Below, in pieces: positions 58,235 to 64,000 of a stretch of 64,000 nucleotides of DNA. This stretch comes from Streptomyces sp. NBC_01498. GTDB taxonomy: Bacteria; Actinomycetota; Actinomycetes; Streptomycetales; Streptomycetaceae. Below the pieces are notes generated by a model. That model made no database searches. It was not told the DNA's origin and saw nothing but the letters and a program-made list of their open reading frames with translations. The position numbers and the translations under genes are program-made. Where the stretch lies: assembly GCF_036327775.1 (NCBI RefSeq), contig NZ_CP109598.1, forward strand, positions 3,224,001 through 3,288,000. Reading direction: 5' to 3'. Position 1 is the first letter of the stretch; every line of letters begins with the position of its first letter.

Positions 58235-58939
58235 TCAACGCTCCTCAGCGATGGCGTCGTTGTACGCGCCCAGCACCTCAATCACCGGCTTCCGGAAGTC
58301 CACCTTGATCCCCGCGTTGTTCGTGTAGCTGACGTGTTCCAGGGTCAGGCGGCACAGCGCCTCTCCCTCGATGTCGTCAAGCGCGTCCTTCACCTCGTGG
58401 ATGACCTCCGCCAGGGTCCACGCGGAAGCGATGAGCCGCCCCTTGCCCAGCTCGTAGTCATGGGCCAGACGGAAGGTGACCTTGATCGACGGGGCCGGGC
58501 CGATGCCCTGGCGGGCCGCTTCCTTGCGTTCGCTCATGAGCTTCGGACAGCCGCACGGCTCCCCCTTGCGTTCCGGCGGGGACAGGTAGCTCACTCCGTC
58601 GCACTCGTGGACCGGACCTGTGCGGCCCCAGAGGATGAGCTTGTCCTCGATGGCCTTGCTGCCCGCAAGGACGATCTCCACGGACGGTGTGTCCGTCAGG
58701 ATCTGAAGATTCATCTCCCGTGCCGGGTCGTACTCCTCGACGCTCCCGCCCAGGAGCTGGGCGACCGCGTCGGCAACGGCCGGGTCGCCGGTCAGCACCC
58801 GCCAGTTGGCCAGACTGACAGGCTTTTTCTTGACCACCATGCCCGACCGGAACTGAAACACGTAGTCGTTGCTGAACTCGTGCTCCGGCTTCGGCTTCGG
58901 CCGCGCGTCCGGGTCGGTGGCGAATATCTGAAGCGCCAT
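58235..58939 (-). CDS. Gp3-like recombination directionality factor
   Basis: The 234-residue product (MALQIFATDPDARPKPKPEH) resembles phiC31/phiBT1 Gp3, the factor that turns a serine integrase toward excision. Landmarks are ANWRVLTGDPAVADAVAQLL, VEIVLAGSKAIEDKLILWGR, LSPPERKGEPCGCPKLMSERKE split by the loop, VTFRLAHDYELGKGRLIASA and LTLEHVSYTNNAGIKVDFRK. By family knowledge it binds the integrase on DNA and enables attL x attR recombination. The identity of fold order was judged from memory. It follows an 18-bp motif at 59.03 kb. Confidence 0.8.
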   Translation of the reverse strand: MALQIFATDPDARPKPKPEHEFSNDYVFQFRSGMVVKKKPVSLANWRVLTGDPAVADAVAQLLGGSVEEYDPAREMNLQILTDTPSVEIVLAGSKAIEDKLILWGRTGPVHECDGVSYLSPPERKGEPCGCPKLMSERKEAARQGIGPAPSIKVTFRLAHDYELGKGRLIASAWTLAEVIHEVKDALDDIEGEALCRLTLEHVSYTNNAGIKVDFRKPVIEVLGAYNDAIAEER

Positions 58940-59022
58940 AAGCGCTCTCCCCCTGGGGTGTTGAGTGATCAGGGGAAAGGGCGGGGCTCTGAGCCGGCCG
59001 CACCTTCCCCCTTCACCCGTGG

Positions 59023-59040
59023 TCTAGGGGGCCGATTGCC
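59023..59040 (-). promoter_or_regulatory. Conserved 18-bp prophage motif, copy 4
   Basis: GGCAATCGGCCCCCTAGA on the minus strand, 24 bp after the exonuclease stop and 83 bp upstream of the RDF start. One substitution (C to T in the CCCCAGA block) marks it as the most divergent downstream half. Confidence 0.75.
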
Positions 59041-59064
59041 CACGGCATGGGAAAGTGGGCACCG

Positions 59065-59907
59065 CTACTTCGCACGTCGCTGTGTGCCCGTCACGAGCTG
59101 GGCGGCAGCCTGGGCGATGGCCCGGCCGATGACCGTCTTGGACGTCTCCCGGTCCCAGACGAATATCTGACGGAGCCGCAGGAAGGTCGCGAACACGTCG
59201 GCGGAGTCGATCCGGACCGGCTTGAACGCCCACGTCTCATCCGTGATGTGGAGCACGCACGCCCCGTCGAACTCCGGCATGGGCTCGCTCACCCCCTGGG
59301 CGTCGATGATCCGGTCAGCGTGCGCGTACGCGGACATCTGAAGCGCCACGTCCGGATAGGTCGCCTTCGACGTCTTCCAGTCGGCAATCACCGTGTGCCG
59401 CTCCCCGGAACGGTCCGGGGTCGGCCTGCCGTCCGCGTCCAGCCACACGTTGAGGATGGCGTCGAAGCTCCCCGCGTACCCGTGCTGATCACTCCACGCC
59501 ACGTCTTCGGCACGGACCAACTCCGGGTTCACCGCCTCAAGGAACTCCGCGAAATTGTCGCGGTACGGGATCAGGTCCGGGTGCACGCGGCCCGGGATCT
59601 CGCCCCGGATCATGCGCTCGAACAGGTCGTGCGCGTCGGAGCCCACATCCGCGCGGCGCTTCGTGTACCGCCTGGCGGCGCCCTTGAGGTAGTCAACGGC
59701 ACCCTGCCGGTCCCGCTCCGCCATCTGCTGAACAAACGGCAGCGAGTCAACGGCCAGCTCCGCCACCATCTTGGCGTTCCAGAACGCGAGAAATGGTTTG
59801 GGCAACATGCTGATGACGGACGTCACCCCGGGGACCTTGACGTCAGGCTTCTCCGGATCGAAGTAGAAGCGGCTGCCGCTTCGGGTAAGGGTTCGGATCT
59901 GGCCCAT
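59065..59907 (-). CDS. RecB/Cas4-like PD-(D/E)XK exonuclease
   Basis: The 280-residue product starts at ATG 59905-59907 (MGQIRTLTRSGSRFYFDPEK). A helical N-terminus with GVTSVISMLPKPFLAFWNAK and a catalytic core VGSDAHDLFERMIRGEI, YAGSFDAILNVWLDADGRPT, IADWKTSKATYPDVALQMSA (D-x(n)-DxK pattern) mark the PD-(D/E)XK exonuclease superfamily of phages. It should degrade or process DNA ends for recombination. The gene is divergent from the plus-strand moron; the 18-bp motif sits 42 bp upstream of its ATG. Confidence 0.8.
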   Translation of the reverse strand: MGQIRTLTRSGSRFYFDPEKPDVKVPGVTSVISMLPKPFLAFWNAKMVAELAVDSLPFVQQMAERDRQGAVDYLKGAARRYTKRRADVGSDAHDLFERMIRGEIPGRVHPDLIPYRDNFAEFLEAVNPELVRAEDVAWSDQHGYAGSFDAILNVWLDADGRPTPDRSGERHTVIADWKTSKATYPDVALQMSAYAHADRIIDAQGVSEPMPEFDGACVLHITDETWAFKPVRIDSADVFATFLRLRQIFVWDRETSKTVIGRAIAQAAAQLVTGTQRRAK

Positions 59908-59949
59908 GGGCCGACCCCCTTCAGGCTCGTGGTGGGTGGTCACCACGGG

Positions 59950-59967
59950 TCTGGGGTGCGCATTGCC
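59950..59967 (-). promoter_or_regulatory. Conserved 18-bp prophage motif, copy 5
   Basis: GGCAATGCGCACCCCAGA on the minus strand. It stands in a true divergent promoter region (exonuclease gene left, moron gene right), not between co-directional genes, which favours a promoter or operator role over a purely translational one. Confidence 0.75.
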
Positions 59968-60023
59968 CCGCTCACACAAGACGGGCTCACTGTCCGGTCA
60001 AGGCCGATGTCAGAGCGGCCGGT

Positions 60024-60064
60024 TAGACTGCTCAGCAACACGCCTAGGTCGGAGTGGAGGTGAA
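60024..60064 (+). promoter_or_regulatory. Promoter region of the plus-strand moron
   Basis: TAGACT (60024-60029) is a good -10 hexamer, followed by a 35-bp leader that ends in GGAGTGGAGGTGAA before ATG 60065. No clear -35 is seen. An independent rightward promoter in a leftward prophage is the usual sign of a moron. Confidence 0.45.
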
Positions 60065-60709
60065 ATGGACGAGCCTGTGCAAATCTTTGAGCGGGACAAC
60101 TACTACACTGCTGATTCTCTCGCTGCCGAGACGCTGAAAACCGTCTTGGAAGACTTCGAACTCGACACCACCCCAAGGCTGATTTACGCCACTACGGGGT
60201 CAGGGAAGTCTGAAGCGGCTTTCGCCTGGGCGACGTTCGAGCTGAGGCGGATTGAGGCAAACCGTAGGGCTCTTACCGAAGTCTGGGGCAAAGAGAGTGC
60301 CCGTGCGCGCAGAAAGCGGAATAAGTCTTTCCAGCGGTTGCTTTATGAAATCACAGTCGAAGACTCAGAAGAAGAAAAAGGAAGTGCTTATGAGCGCTTG
60401 AAGGGCGCGGCAGAGCGAATGCGATCAGCGCCAACCTCTGCTGAACGCCGTCTGGCCGCACGGGACTTCCTCTCCGCGCTGGCCGAAGTTGTCGCGTCCG
60501 TACTCCGCTTCCTTACGCGCCTTCTCATGGTCCTGTTGTCGCGGCTGATGGGTAGGTCCAGCGCTATTGACCTCCCGATTTGGAAGCCCGACCCCATCGA
60601 CACGTTGCCGCAGGTCACACCGCGCGGCCCCAACTCTGCCCTTCCCGTGATGACTTACCGGGGCGGGCACCGCCGCAGCACGCTGGGGAGCGTCGTACTA
60701 GCTGCCTGA
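60065..60709 (+). CDS. Plus-strand moron protein with P-loop and hydrophobic C-terminal half
   Basis: This 214-residue protein (MDEPVQIFERDNYYTADSLA) carries the nucleotide loop IYATTGSGKSEAAFAWATF at about residues 40-58, as found at the start of DEAD/Cas3-type ATPases, but no later helicase motifs. A charged helical middle (LYEITVEDSEEEKGSAYERL) leads to a hydrophobic or amphipathic stretch VVASVLRFLTRLLMVLLSRL. It is read opposite to all neighbours from its own promoter, is less GC-rich than them, and is followed by a second membrane protein. The function is unknown; exclusion or anti-phage activity is plausible from context only. Confidence 0.7.
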   Translation: MDEPVQIFERDNYYTADSLAAETLKTVLEDFELDTTPRLIYATTGSGKSEAAFAWATFELRRIEANRRALTEVWGKESARARRKRNKSFQRLLYEITVEDSEEEKGSAYERLKGAAERMRSAPTSAERRLAARDFLSALAEVVASVLRFLTRLLMVLLSRLMGRSSAIDLPIWKPDPIDTLPQVTPRGPNSALPVMTYRGGHRRSTLGSVVLAA

Positions 60710-60747
60710 GTGACCCGCCGACCATTCAAGGTCGGAAGGTTCAGATC

Positions 60748-60993
60748 ATGTTTTCCCTGCCGGATACGGTCCCTTGGTGGGCTGTTTTGATCATCTCCAT
60801 TTTCGTGGGCTTCATCGTGCTTGTCCGGGGCATGTGGCCGCAGAACTCCAATCACCGCAAAGAACTGTTGCAGGGGTGGCAGCGGGAACGCGCCCGCAGG
60901 CGGAAGGAGCGGCAACTAGAACGTACCCGTAGACGTCAGGAGCGGCAGCGGGAACGCGCCCGGCAACGGCGGGCACTCGATAGGCCGAAGTAG
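60748..60993 (+). CDS. Small membrane protein with basic coiled tail
   Basis: The 81-residue product begins at ATG 60748 (MFSLPDTVPWWAVLIISIFV) after GGAAGG. One membrane helix (WAVLIISIFVGFIVLVRGMW) is followed by a positively charged helical tail (RRRKERQLERTRRRQERQRE). A basic cytoplasmic tail like this can bind nucleic acid or an acidic partner. It forms a two-gene rightward unit with the P-loop protein, ending at a bidirectional hairpin. Confidence 0.7.
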   Translation: MFSLPDTVPWWAVLIISIFVGFIVLVRGMWPQNSNHRKELLQGWQRERARRRKERQLERTRRRQERQRERARQRRALDRPK

Positions 60994-61014
60994 CTGAGCC
61001 AGCCCCGAGTACGA

Positions 61015-61053
61015 CGAAGCCCCGCCGGTCCACAGAGGACTGACGGGGCTTCG
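61015..61053. terminator. Bidirectional hairpin between convergent units
   Basis: CGAAGCCCCG (61015-61024) pairs with CGGGGCTTCG (61044-61053), with an inner GTCC/GGAC stem. It lies between the moron and the 393-residue gene and probably stops transcription from both sides. Confidence 0.8.
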
Positions 61054-61065
61054 GGCCGGGGTGGG

Positions 61066-62247
61066 TCAGATGCTGTCGGCCAGTTCCTGGGCACGTGCGG
61101 CAAGCGCCGTCAGGCGATTCCGGACCTTCCGCTTCTGGGTGCCGTTGAGCTTGGCCGCGTTCTTCTGCGCCTTGTCGAGTTCGCCCATGATCGTGGTGAA
61201 GTAGTTCTCAAGGCGGACTTCGGGGGTCAGCTTCGAGTCGTCATCCTTCGTGCTGCTTTCCAGCTCCTTGCCCTGGGCACGGCGTTCACGCTCAAGCTCG
61301 GTCCGGCCCTTGCGGGGCAGTTCCATTCCGTTCGTCGCGTACAGCGCGTAGACCGCTTCGGTCAGACTTGCCGGCTTCTTGCCCGTCTCCTTCTCCTTGG
61401 CCTTCAGGTACTTGGCGGCAGCATCCGGGAAGTACCGCCGCGCCTCTTCGAGTCCCGCGCCCTTGTCGGCGTCCAGCCCTCGAAGGTAGGAGACGAGTAC
61501 GTCACTGTTCTTGTTCTGGACGCTTCGCTGAAGGGACTTGAGGGCATCCGCGCGGTCGACGTCGTCCGGGTTGAGCTGGGCCGCCACCCGCCGGTAGATG
61601 TCCCCGGCACGGTCCCGGGTCTTCTTGCCACCGGCCAGGAGGTCAGGGAGCCCGCTCTTGTGGACGGACTCTTTCCGCATGGCCAACTGGATCTGGGAGA
61701 CCGCTTCGGCGACCTCTGCCATCTTGGCGCCCAGGGTGATGGCCTCAAGGGCGGTCTCCGCGCCCTTGTCGATCAGCGCCGCGACGTGGCTGGGGATGAC
61801 GTCGCCCTCGATCGCTCCGGCGGGCTCCTCCGCCCCCTCAGCCTCCGGCGTCGCCTTGAGCGCGTCCGTCAGTTCCTCACGGAGCGCGTTCCGGAGCTTC
61901 ACCGACCCGGCACCCTTGAGCCCCTTGAGGAGTCCTTCGGTCTCCGCGACCAGATCCGCGATGACCCCCGCCTCAGCCCCGTTCACCGCGTACGAGCGGG
62001 CCCGCTCAACGTTCGCCTTGATCTCTGCCGTCAGCGCGTCGTTCGTGGCCATGTGGATCTTCTCCCCTGTGTCCCGGTTCTCAATGGTGATCTCAAGCTC
62101 CGACTCGCGCAGTCGCGCGGTGCGGAACATGTCCAACGCGGCCTTCGTCGCGTCCTCTTCGGAATCGTGAGCGTTGGCGCCCTTGATCCCGCTCCCGACC
62201 CAGACGAACAACAGCCGCCACGGCAGGCGTTGACCCTTCTTCGGCAT
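61066..62247 (-). CDS. Hypothetical phage protein, 393 aa
   Basis: The product (MPKKGQRLPWRLLFVWVGSG) is largely helical and charged: LTAEIKANVERARSYAVNGA, LREELTDALKATPEAEGAEE, LERERRAQGKELESSTKDDD. A short N-terminal domain with ITIENRDTGEKIHMATND precedes the helices. No enzyme motif is visible. It is the first gene behind the third CACGTG palindrome and ends at the bidirectional hairpin. It could be a structural accessory or regulatory protein; I do not recognise it. Confidence 0.7.
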   Translation of the reverse strand: MPKKGQRLPWRLLFVWVGSGIKGANAHDSEEDATKAALDMFRTARLRESELEITIENRDTGEKIHMATNDALTAEIKANVERARSYAVNGAEAGVIADLVAETEGLLKGLKGAGSVKLRNALREELTDALKATPEAEGAEEPAGAIEGDVIPSHVAALIDKGAETALEAITLGAKMAEVAEAVSQIQLAMRKESVHKSGLPDLLAGGKKTRDRAGDIYRRVAAQLNPDDVDRADALKSLQRSVQNKNSDVLVSYLRGLDADKGAGLEEARRYFPDAAAKYLKAKEKETGKKPASLTEAVYALYATNGMELPRKGRTELERERRAQGKELESSTKDDDSKLTPEVRLENYFTTIMGELDKAQKNAAKLNGTQKRKVRNRLTALAARAQELADSI

Positions 62248-62316
62248 GGTTGCCCTTCTCAGGTTTCACCGCGCCCGGCGTTCCCCCCGGCCCGCGTTTT
62301 CAGAAAAACCGTAGCA

Positions 62317-62346
62317 CCGAATCCAGATTCTTGTTACCGGATTCGG
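62317..62346. promoter_or_regulatory. 8-bp inverted repeat next to palindrome 3
   Basis: CCGAATCC (62317-62324) pairs with GGATTCGG (62339-62346) with a 14-bp AT-rich centre. It directly adjoins the third CACGTG palindrome and lies in the 5' region of the 393-residue gene, so the promoter region carries two stacked dyads. Confidence 0.6.
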
Positions 62347-62347
62347 C

Positions 62348-62363
62348 CTACTCACGTGAGTAG
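62348..62363. promoter_or_regulatory. CACGTG-centred palindrome, copy 3 (16 bp perfect)
   Basis: CTACTCACGTGAGTAG lies about 100 bp upstream of the 393-residue gene and directly after the hairpin that ends the dNMP kinase unit. It shares its core with copies 1 and 2. Confidence 0.85.
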
Positions 62364-62380
62364 CTTGGGACATGACGAAG

Positions 62381-62407
62381 GCCCCCCACCCGGTCGGGGT
62401 GAGGGGC
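62381..62407. terminator. Hairpin after the dNMP kinase gene
   Basis: GCCCCCCACCC and GGGGTGAGGGGC form an imperfect GC stem with a short loop, 7 bp after the kinase stop on the minus strand. Confidence 0.65.
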
Positions 62408-62413
62408 GTTCCG

Positions 62414-62992
62414 CTACTCGCGCCTGAGAAGCCGGTCTGTGGCTTCGCGCAGCTCGGAGAAGGTGCCGTTGTTCGTGATGGTCAGGTCCGCCGGATACCC
62501 GTCAAGGTCGGTCTCACTCACGTGGTCGCCGTTGGTTCCCAGGTTCCGGACGCTGGCCCGGTTCACCCGTACGAGGGTGAACCCCCGGTTCTTCAGGGCT
62601 TCGTACTCGTTGGCGTGGCGGACGTCGGTGACGACCACCGGCATGGTCAGCACGTCGGCGGCGGCCACCTTGTCCATGGCGAGCGTCAGCCAGTAGTCGG
62701 GGTCCTGGTTACGTACCGCCTGCCCCATGCGCTGAAGGGTGCGGCGGATCTCCGGGCTCCGGACCTTGGCCTCTTCCCAGCCCCACCGGTTGACGATGTC
62801 GGCCAGGCGGACGGGGACGGGGCCGTACCCGGCGGGCTCGTACTTGACGACCGGATCGATACGGAGGGCCATCTCCTTGAGCGGGTCCGCGAAGGCCACG
62901 CGCGTGAACCCCCATGAGTGCACGAGTCGGCTGCCGACGGTGTCCTTGCCGGCCCCGGCCCGGCCCATGAGTGCGATGTTTCGGTACGGCAT
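62414..62992 (-). CDS. Phage deoxynucleoside monophosphate kinase
   Basis: This 192-residue P-loop kinase (MPYRNIALMGRAGAGKDTVG) has a GRAGAGKDT nucleotide loop, ADPLKEMALRIDPVVKYEPA, and TDVRHANEYEALKNRGFTLV, matching phage dNMP kinases. It phosphorylates dNMPs to supply phage DNA synthesis. The start follows GAAGGG, and an 18-bp motif lies 34 bp upstream, directly after the holin stop codon. Some Streptomyces phages carry such kinases beside replication genes. Confidence 0.85.
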   Translation of the reverse strand: MPYRNIALMGRAGAGKDTVGSRLVHSWGFTRVAFADPLKEMALRIDPVVKYEPAGYGPVPVRLADIVNRWGWEEAKVRSPEIRRTLQRMGQAVRNQDPDYWLTLAMDKVAAADVLTMPVVVTDVRHANEYEALKNRGFTLVRVNRASVRNLGTNGDHVSETDLDGYPADLTITNNGTFSELREATDRLLRRE

Positions 62993-63026
62993 CCCGGTCC
63001 CTTCGGTGAGTGGTTCTCACCGGGGC

Positions 63027-63044
63027 TCTGGGGAGTCGATTGCC
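63027..63044 (-). promoter_or_regulatory. Conserved 18-bp prophage motif, copy 6
   Basis: GGCAATCGACTCCCCAGA on the minus strand, identical to copy 1. It begins within the TAG of the holin gene and ends 34 bp before the dNMP kinase ATG. A further stem (GGTGAG and CTCACC) follows it. Confidence 0.8.
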
Positions 63045-63250
63045 TACGGCCGGTACTGCCCGGAGTACGCGGCCCGGGTCTTGTGGTCCTCAAGGCGCTG
63101 GACTGCTTCACCAGTGCCCAGCACCGCAGCGACCACGCCCAGGATGAGCGCGGACGGCAGTTCCGGGGCGTAGTGGGCCACGAGTGCCAGGAGCGCCACG
63201 GCCACGGTGTAGATCCGGGCAGCGTGCTTCTGTACGAACTCCACGATCAT
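63044..63250 (-). CDS. Holin
   Basis: This 68-residue protein starts at ATG 63248-63250 (MIVEFVQKHAARIYTVAVAL) behind GGGGAATCC. Two hydrophobic segments (YTVAVALLALVAHYAPELP; ALILGVVAAVLGTGEAV) and a charged C-terminus (RLEDHKTRAAYSGQYRP) fit a small actinophage holin. It should form membrane lesions that time lysis, and lies directly downstream of the endolysin gene. A longer in-frame start exists but lacks support. Confidence 0.85.
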   Translation of the reverse strand: MIVEFVQKHAARIYTVAVALLALVAHYAPELPSALILGVVAAVLGTGEAVQRLEDHKTRAAYSGQYRP

Positions 63251-63358
63251 GCGGATTCCCCTTGCTAGTTGCTGTGCGTGATGATGTGCGGCGCGGCGTG
63301 GGCCAGCTCGTCCACGCGGGCGTGGGTTCGCCGCTTCCGGCGGCACGCCGGGTGACGG

Positions 63359-64000
63359 TCAGACGTTCGGGACGCGGAGCTTGGCCCAGCTCGTGGCACC
63401 CGGCCACCCGTCCGCGTCGGCCCCGGTGTAGCCCAACTTGCTCTGCCACTTCTGGTAGGACTTCCGGTCCGCTTCCGTCCAGCGCGGTCCCGGGCCGTCC
63501 GCGTACGCGGAACACCCCTCCGCCACGAGCCGGCGACCCATGGCCGTGACGATGGGACTGTTCGGGCTCTTCCTGAAGAAGTCCGCGCCGGGGAAGGGCT
63601 CCAGAGCCTGGGAGGAGCTGCCCGCAATCTTCTTCGCGCGCTTCAGGATCTCCGGGAGCTGAGCGACCACGCGGGACCCGGGACACGACGGGTGTCCACC
63701 CCAGGCGCTTCCGCCCATGGCGTGATAGCCCAGGCCGCGCCCGTTCGGGTCGGTGGTGAGCTGAAGCGGGACGCCGTGGATCTTGTGGGCCCAGGCGAGC
63801 ACTTCGGCGCACCGGGTGAGCTGGGCGTCCGTGAGCGAATCGCCCCCGCGTCCTTCGTTCTCGACGCTGAGCCATGTCCTGTTGCCGCCGGACTGGGCCC
63901 AGGCTCTGTTTGCCGTGTCCACCCACTGGCAGAGCTGACCGGCGCGGCTCGTGCCGAAGTGGGACGACGCCTGTGCGGCAGGGTTGCGGAACCAGGAATC
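63359..64000 (-). CDS. Endolysin, N-acetylmuramoyl-L-alanine amidase (5' end outside window)
   Basis: The visible 213 residues run from SHFGTSRAGQLCQWVDTANR through RTWLSVENEGRGGDSLTDAQ, LGYHAMGGSAWGGHPSCPGSR (late zinc-site His and Cys) to a C-terminal peptidoglycan-binding-like segment YQKWQSKLGYTGADADGWPG. The frame stays open to the right edge, so the internal GTG at 63922 is not the start. It cleaves the amide bond between muramic acid and the stem peptide. Together with the holin it forms the lysis module. The C-terminus ends just before a short non-coding gap. Confidence 0.88.
   Translation of the reverse strand, partial: DSWFRNPAAQASSHFGTSRAGQLCQWVDTANRAWAQSGGNRTWLSVENEGRGGDSLTDAQLTRCAEVLAWAHKIHGVPLQLTTDPNGRGLGYHAMGGSAWGGHPSCPGSRVVAQLPEILKRAKKIAGSSSQALEPFPGADFFRKSPNSPIVTAMGRRLVAEGCSAYADGPGPRWTEADRKSYQKWQSKLGYTGADADGWPGATSWAKLRVPNV

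Noticed and set aside
63265..63346. Small frame between endolysin and holin ending THSN
   Set aside because: No start codon with a ribosome site was found; the holin start at 63250 is well supported.
1..64000. tRNA or rRNA genes, including a tRNA attachment site at the prophage junction
   Set aside because: No cloverleaf or rRNA signature was recognised on either strand by eye; the junction appears to be in a protein gene.

Overview
The window is a Streptomyces chromosome segment, judged by very high GC with GC-rich third codon positions, DUF397/DUF5753, SCO2400-type, DUF3151, DUF3152 and DUF2617 proteins, frequent GTG starts and ATGA/GTGA coupling. From memory, the order purA - P450 - two-component pair - kynurenine genes - DUF3152/DUF3151 - fbaA - pyrE - spermidine-synthase-like - aminotransferase resembles the SCO3629-SCO3658 stretch of S. 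coelicolor; I could not check this.

Region 1 (1-10 kb) is accessory: a divergent partial gene, an XRE/DUF397 pair, an isoaspartyl-methyltransferase-like gene behind a proline-rich micropeptide, a SCO2400-type zinc-ribbon membrane protein, a toxin-antitoxin pair with a leaderless promoter and a decayed second toxin end, a winged-helix protein with three 120-bp coding repeats, a membrane-anchored PstS-like protein and a YdcF protein. Region 2 (10-42 kb) is conserved housekeeping DNA: purA, a diacylglycerol-kinase-like gene, a GbsR/MarR regulator divergent from an ABC exporter, a P450, a LuxR-type two-component system, tryptophan-to-anthranilate genes (dioxygenase, probable formamidase, kynureninase), DUF3152, DUF3151, an MFS exporter, a MalY-type lyase, fbaA, pyrE, an aldose epimerase, an SRPBCC protein, a membrane spermidine synthase, DUF2617 and a PLP aminotransferase. 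Many intergenic gaps here hold GC-rich minisatellites. An AT-richer two-gene island at 23.2-25.2 kb (AAA ATPase plus RloB/TOPRIM protein, AbiL-like anti-phage architecture) sits between the formamidase and kynureninase genes.

Region 3 (about 41.94-64 kb, running off the right edge) is a prophage read almost entirely leftward. From right to left: amidase endolysin, holin, dNMP kinase, a 393-aa unknown, a two-gene plus-strand moron, a PD-(D/E)XK exonuclease, a phiC31 Gp3-like recombination directionality factor, small genes, a PD-(D/E)XK protein, P4-type primase-helicase, a cytosine methyltransferase interrupted by a 15-base homopolymer, family A DNA polymerase, a sigma-like factor, many small genes, an XRE regulator, an HTH-Nudix fusion and a GntR regulator. 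The left junction seems to lie in the 3' end of the aminotransferase gene. The integrase and structural genes are not in the window; the Gp3-like protein predicts a serine integrase to the right.

The most interesting signals are prophage control elements that tie these genes together: an 18-bp motif repeated six times upstream of genes, and a CACGTG-centred palindrome in three copies, each starting a new transcription unit. Others are the frameshifting methyltransferase tract, the plus-strand P-loop/membrane pair and the AbiL-like island.
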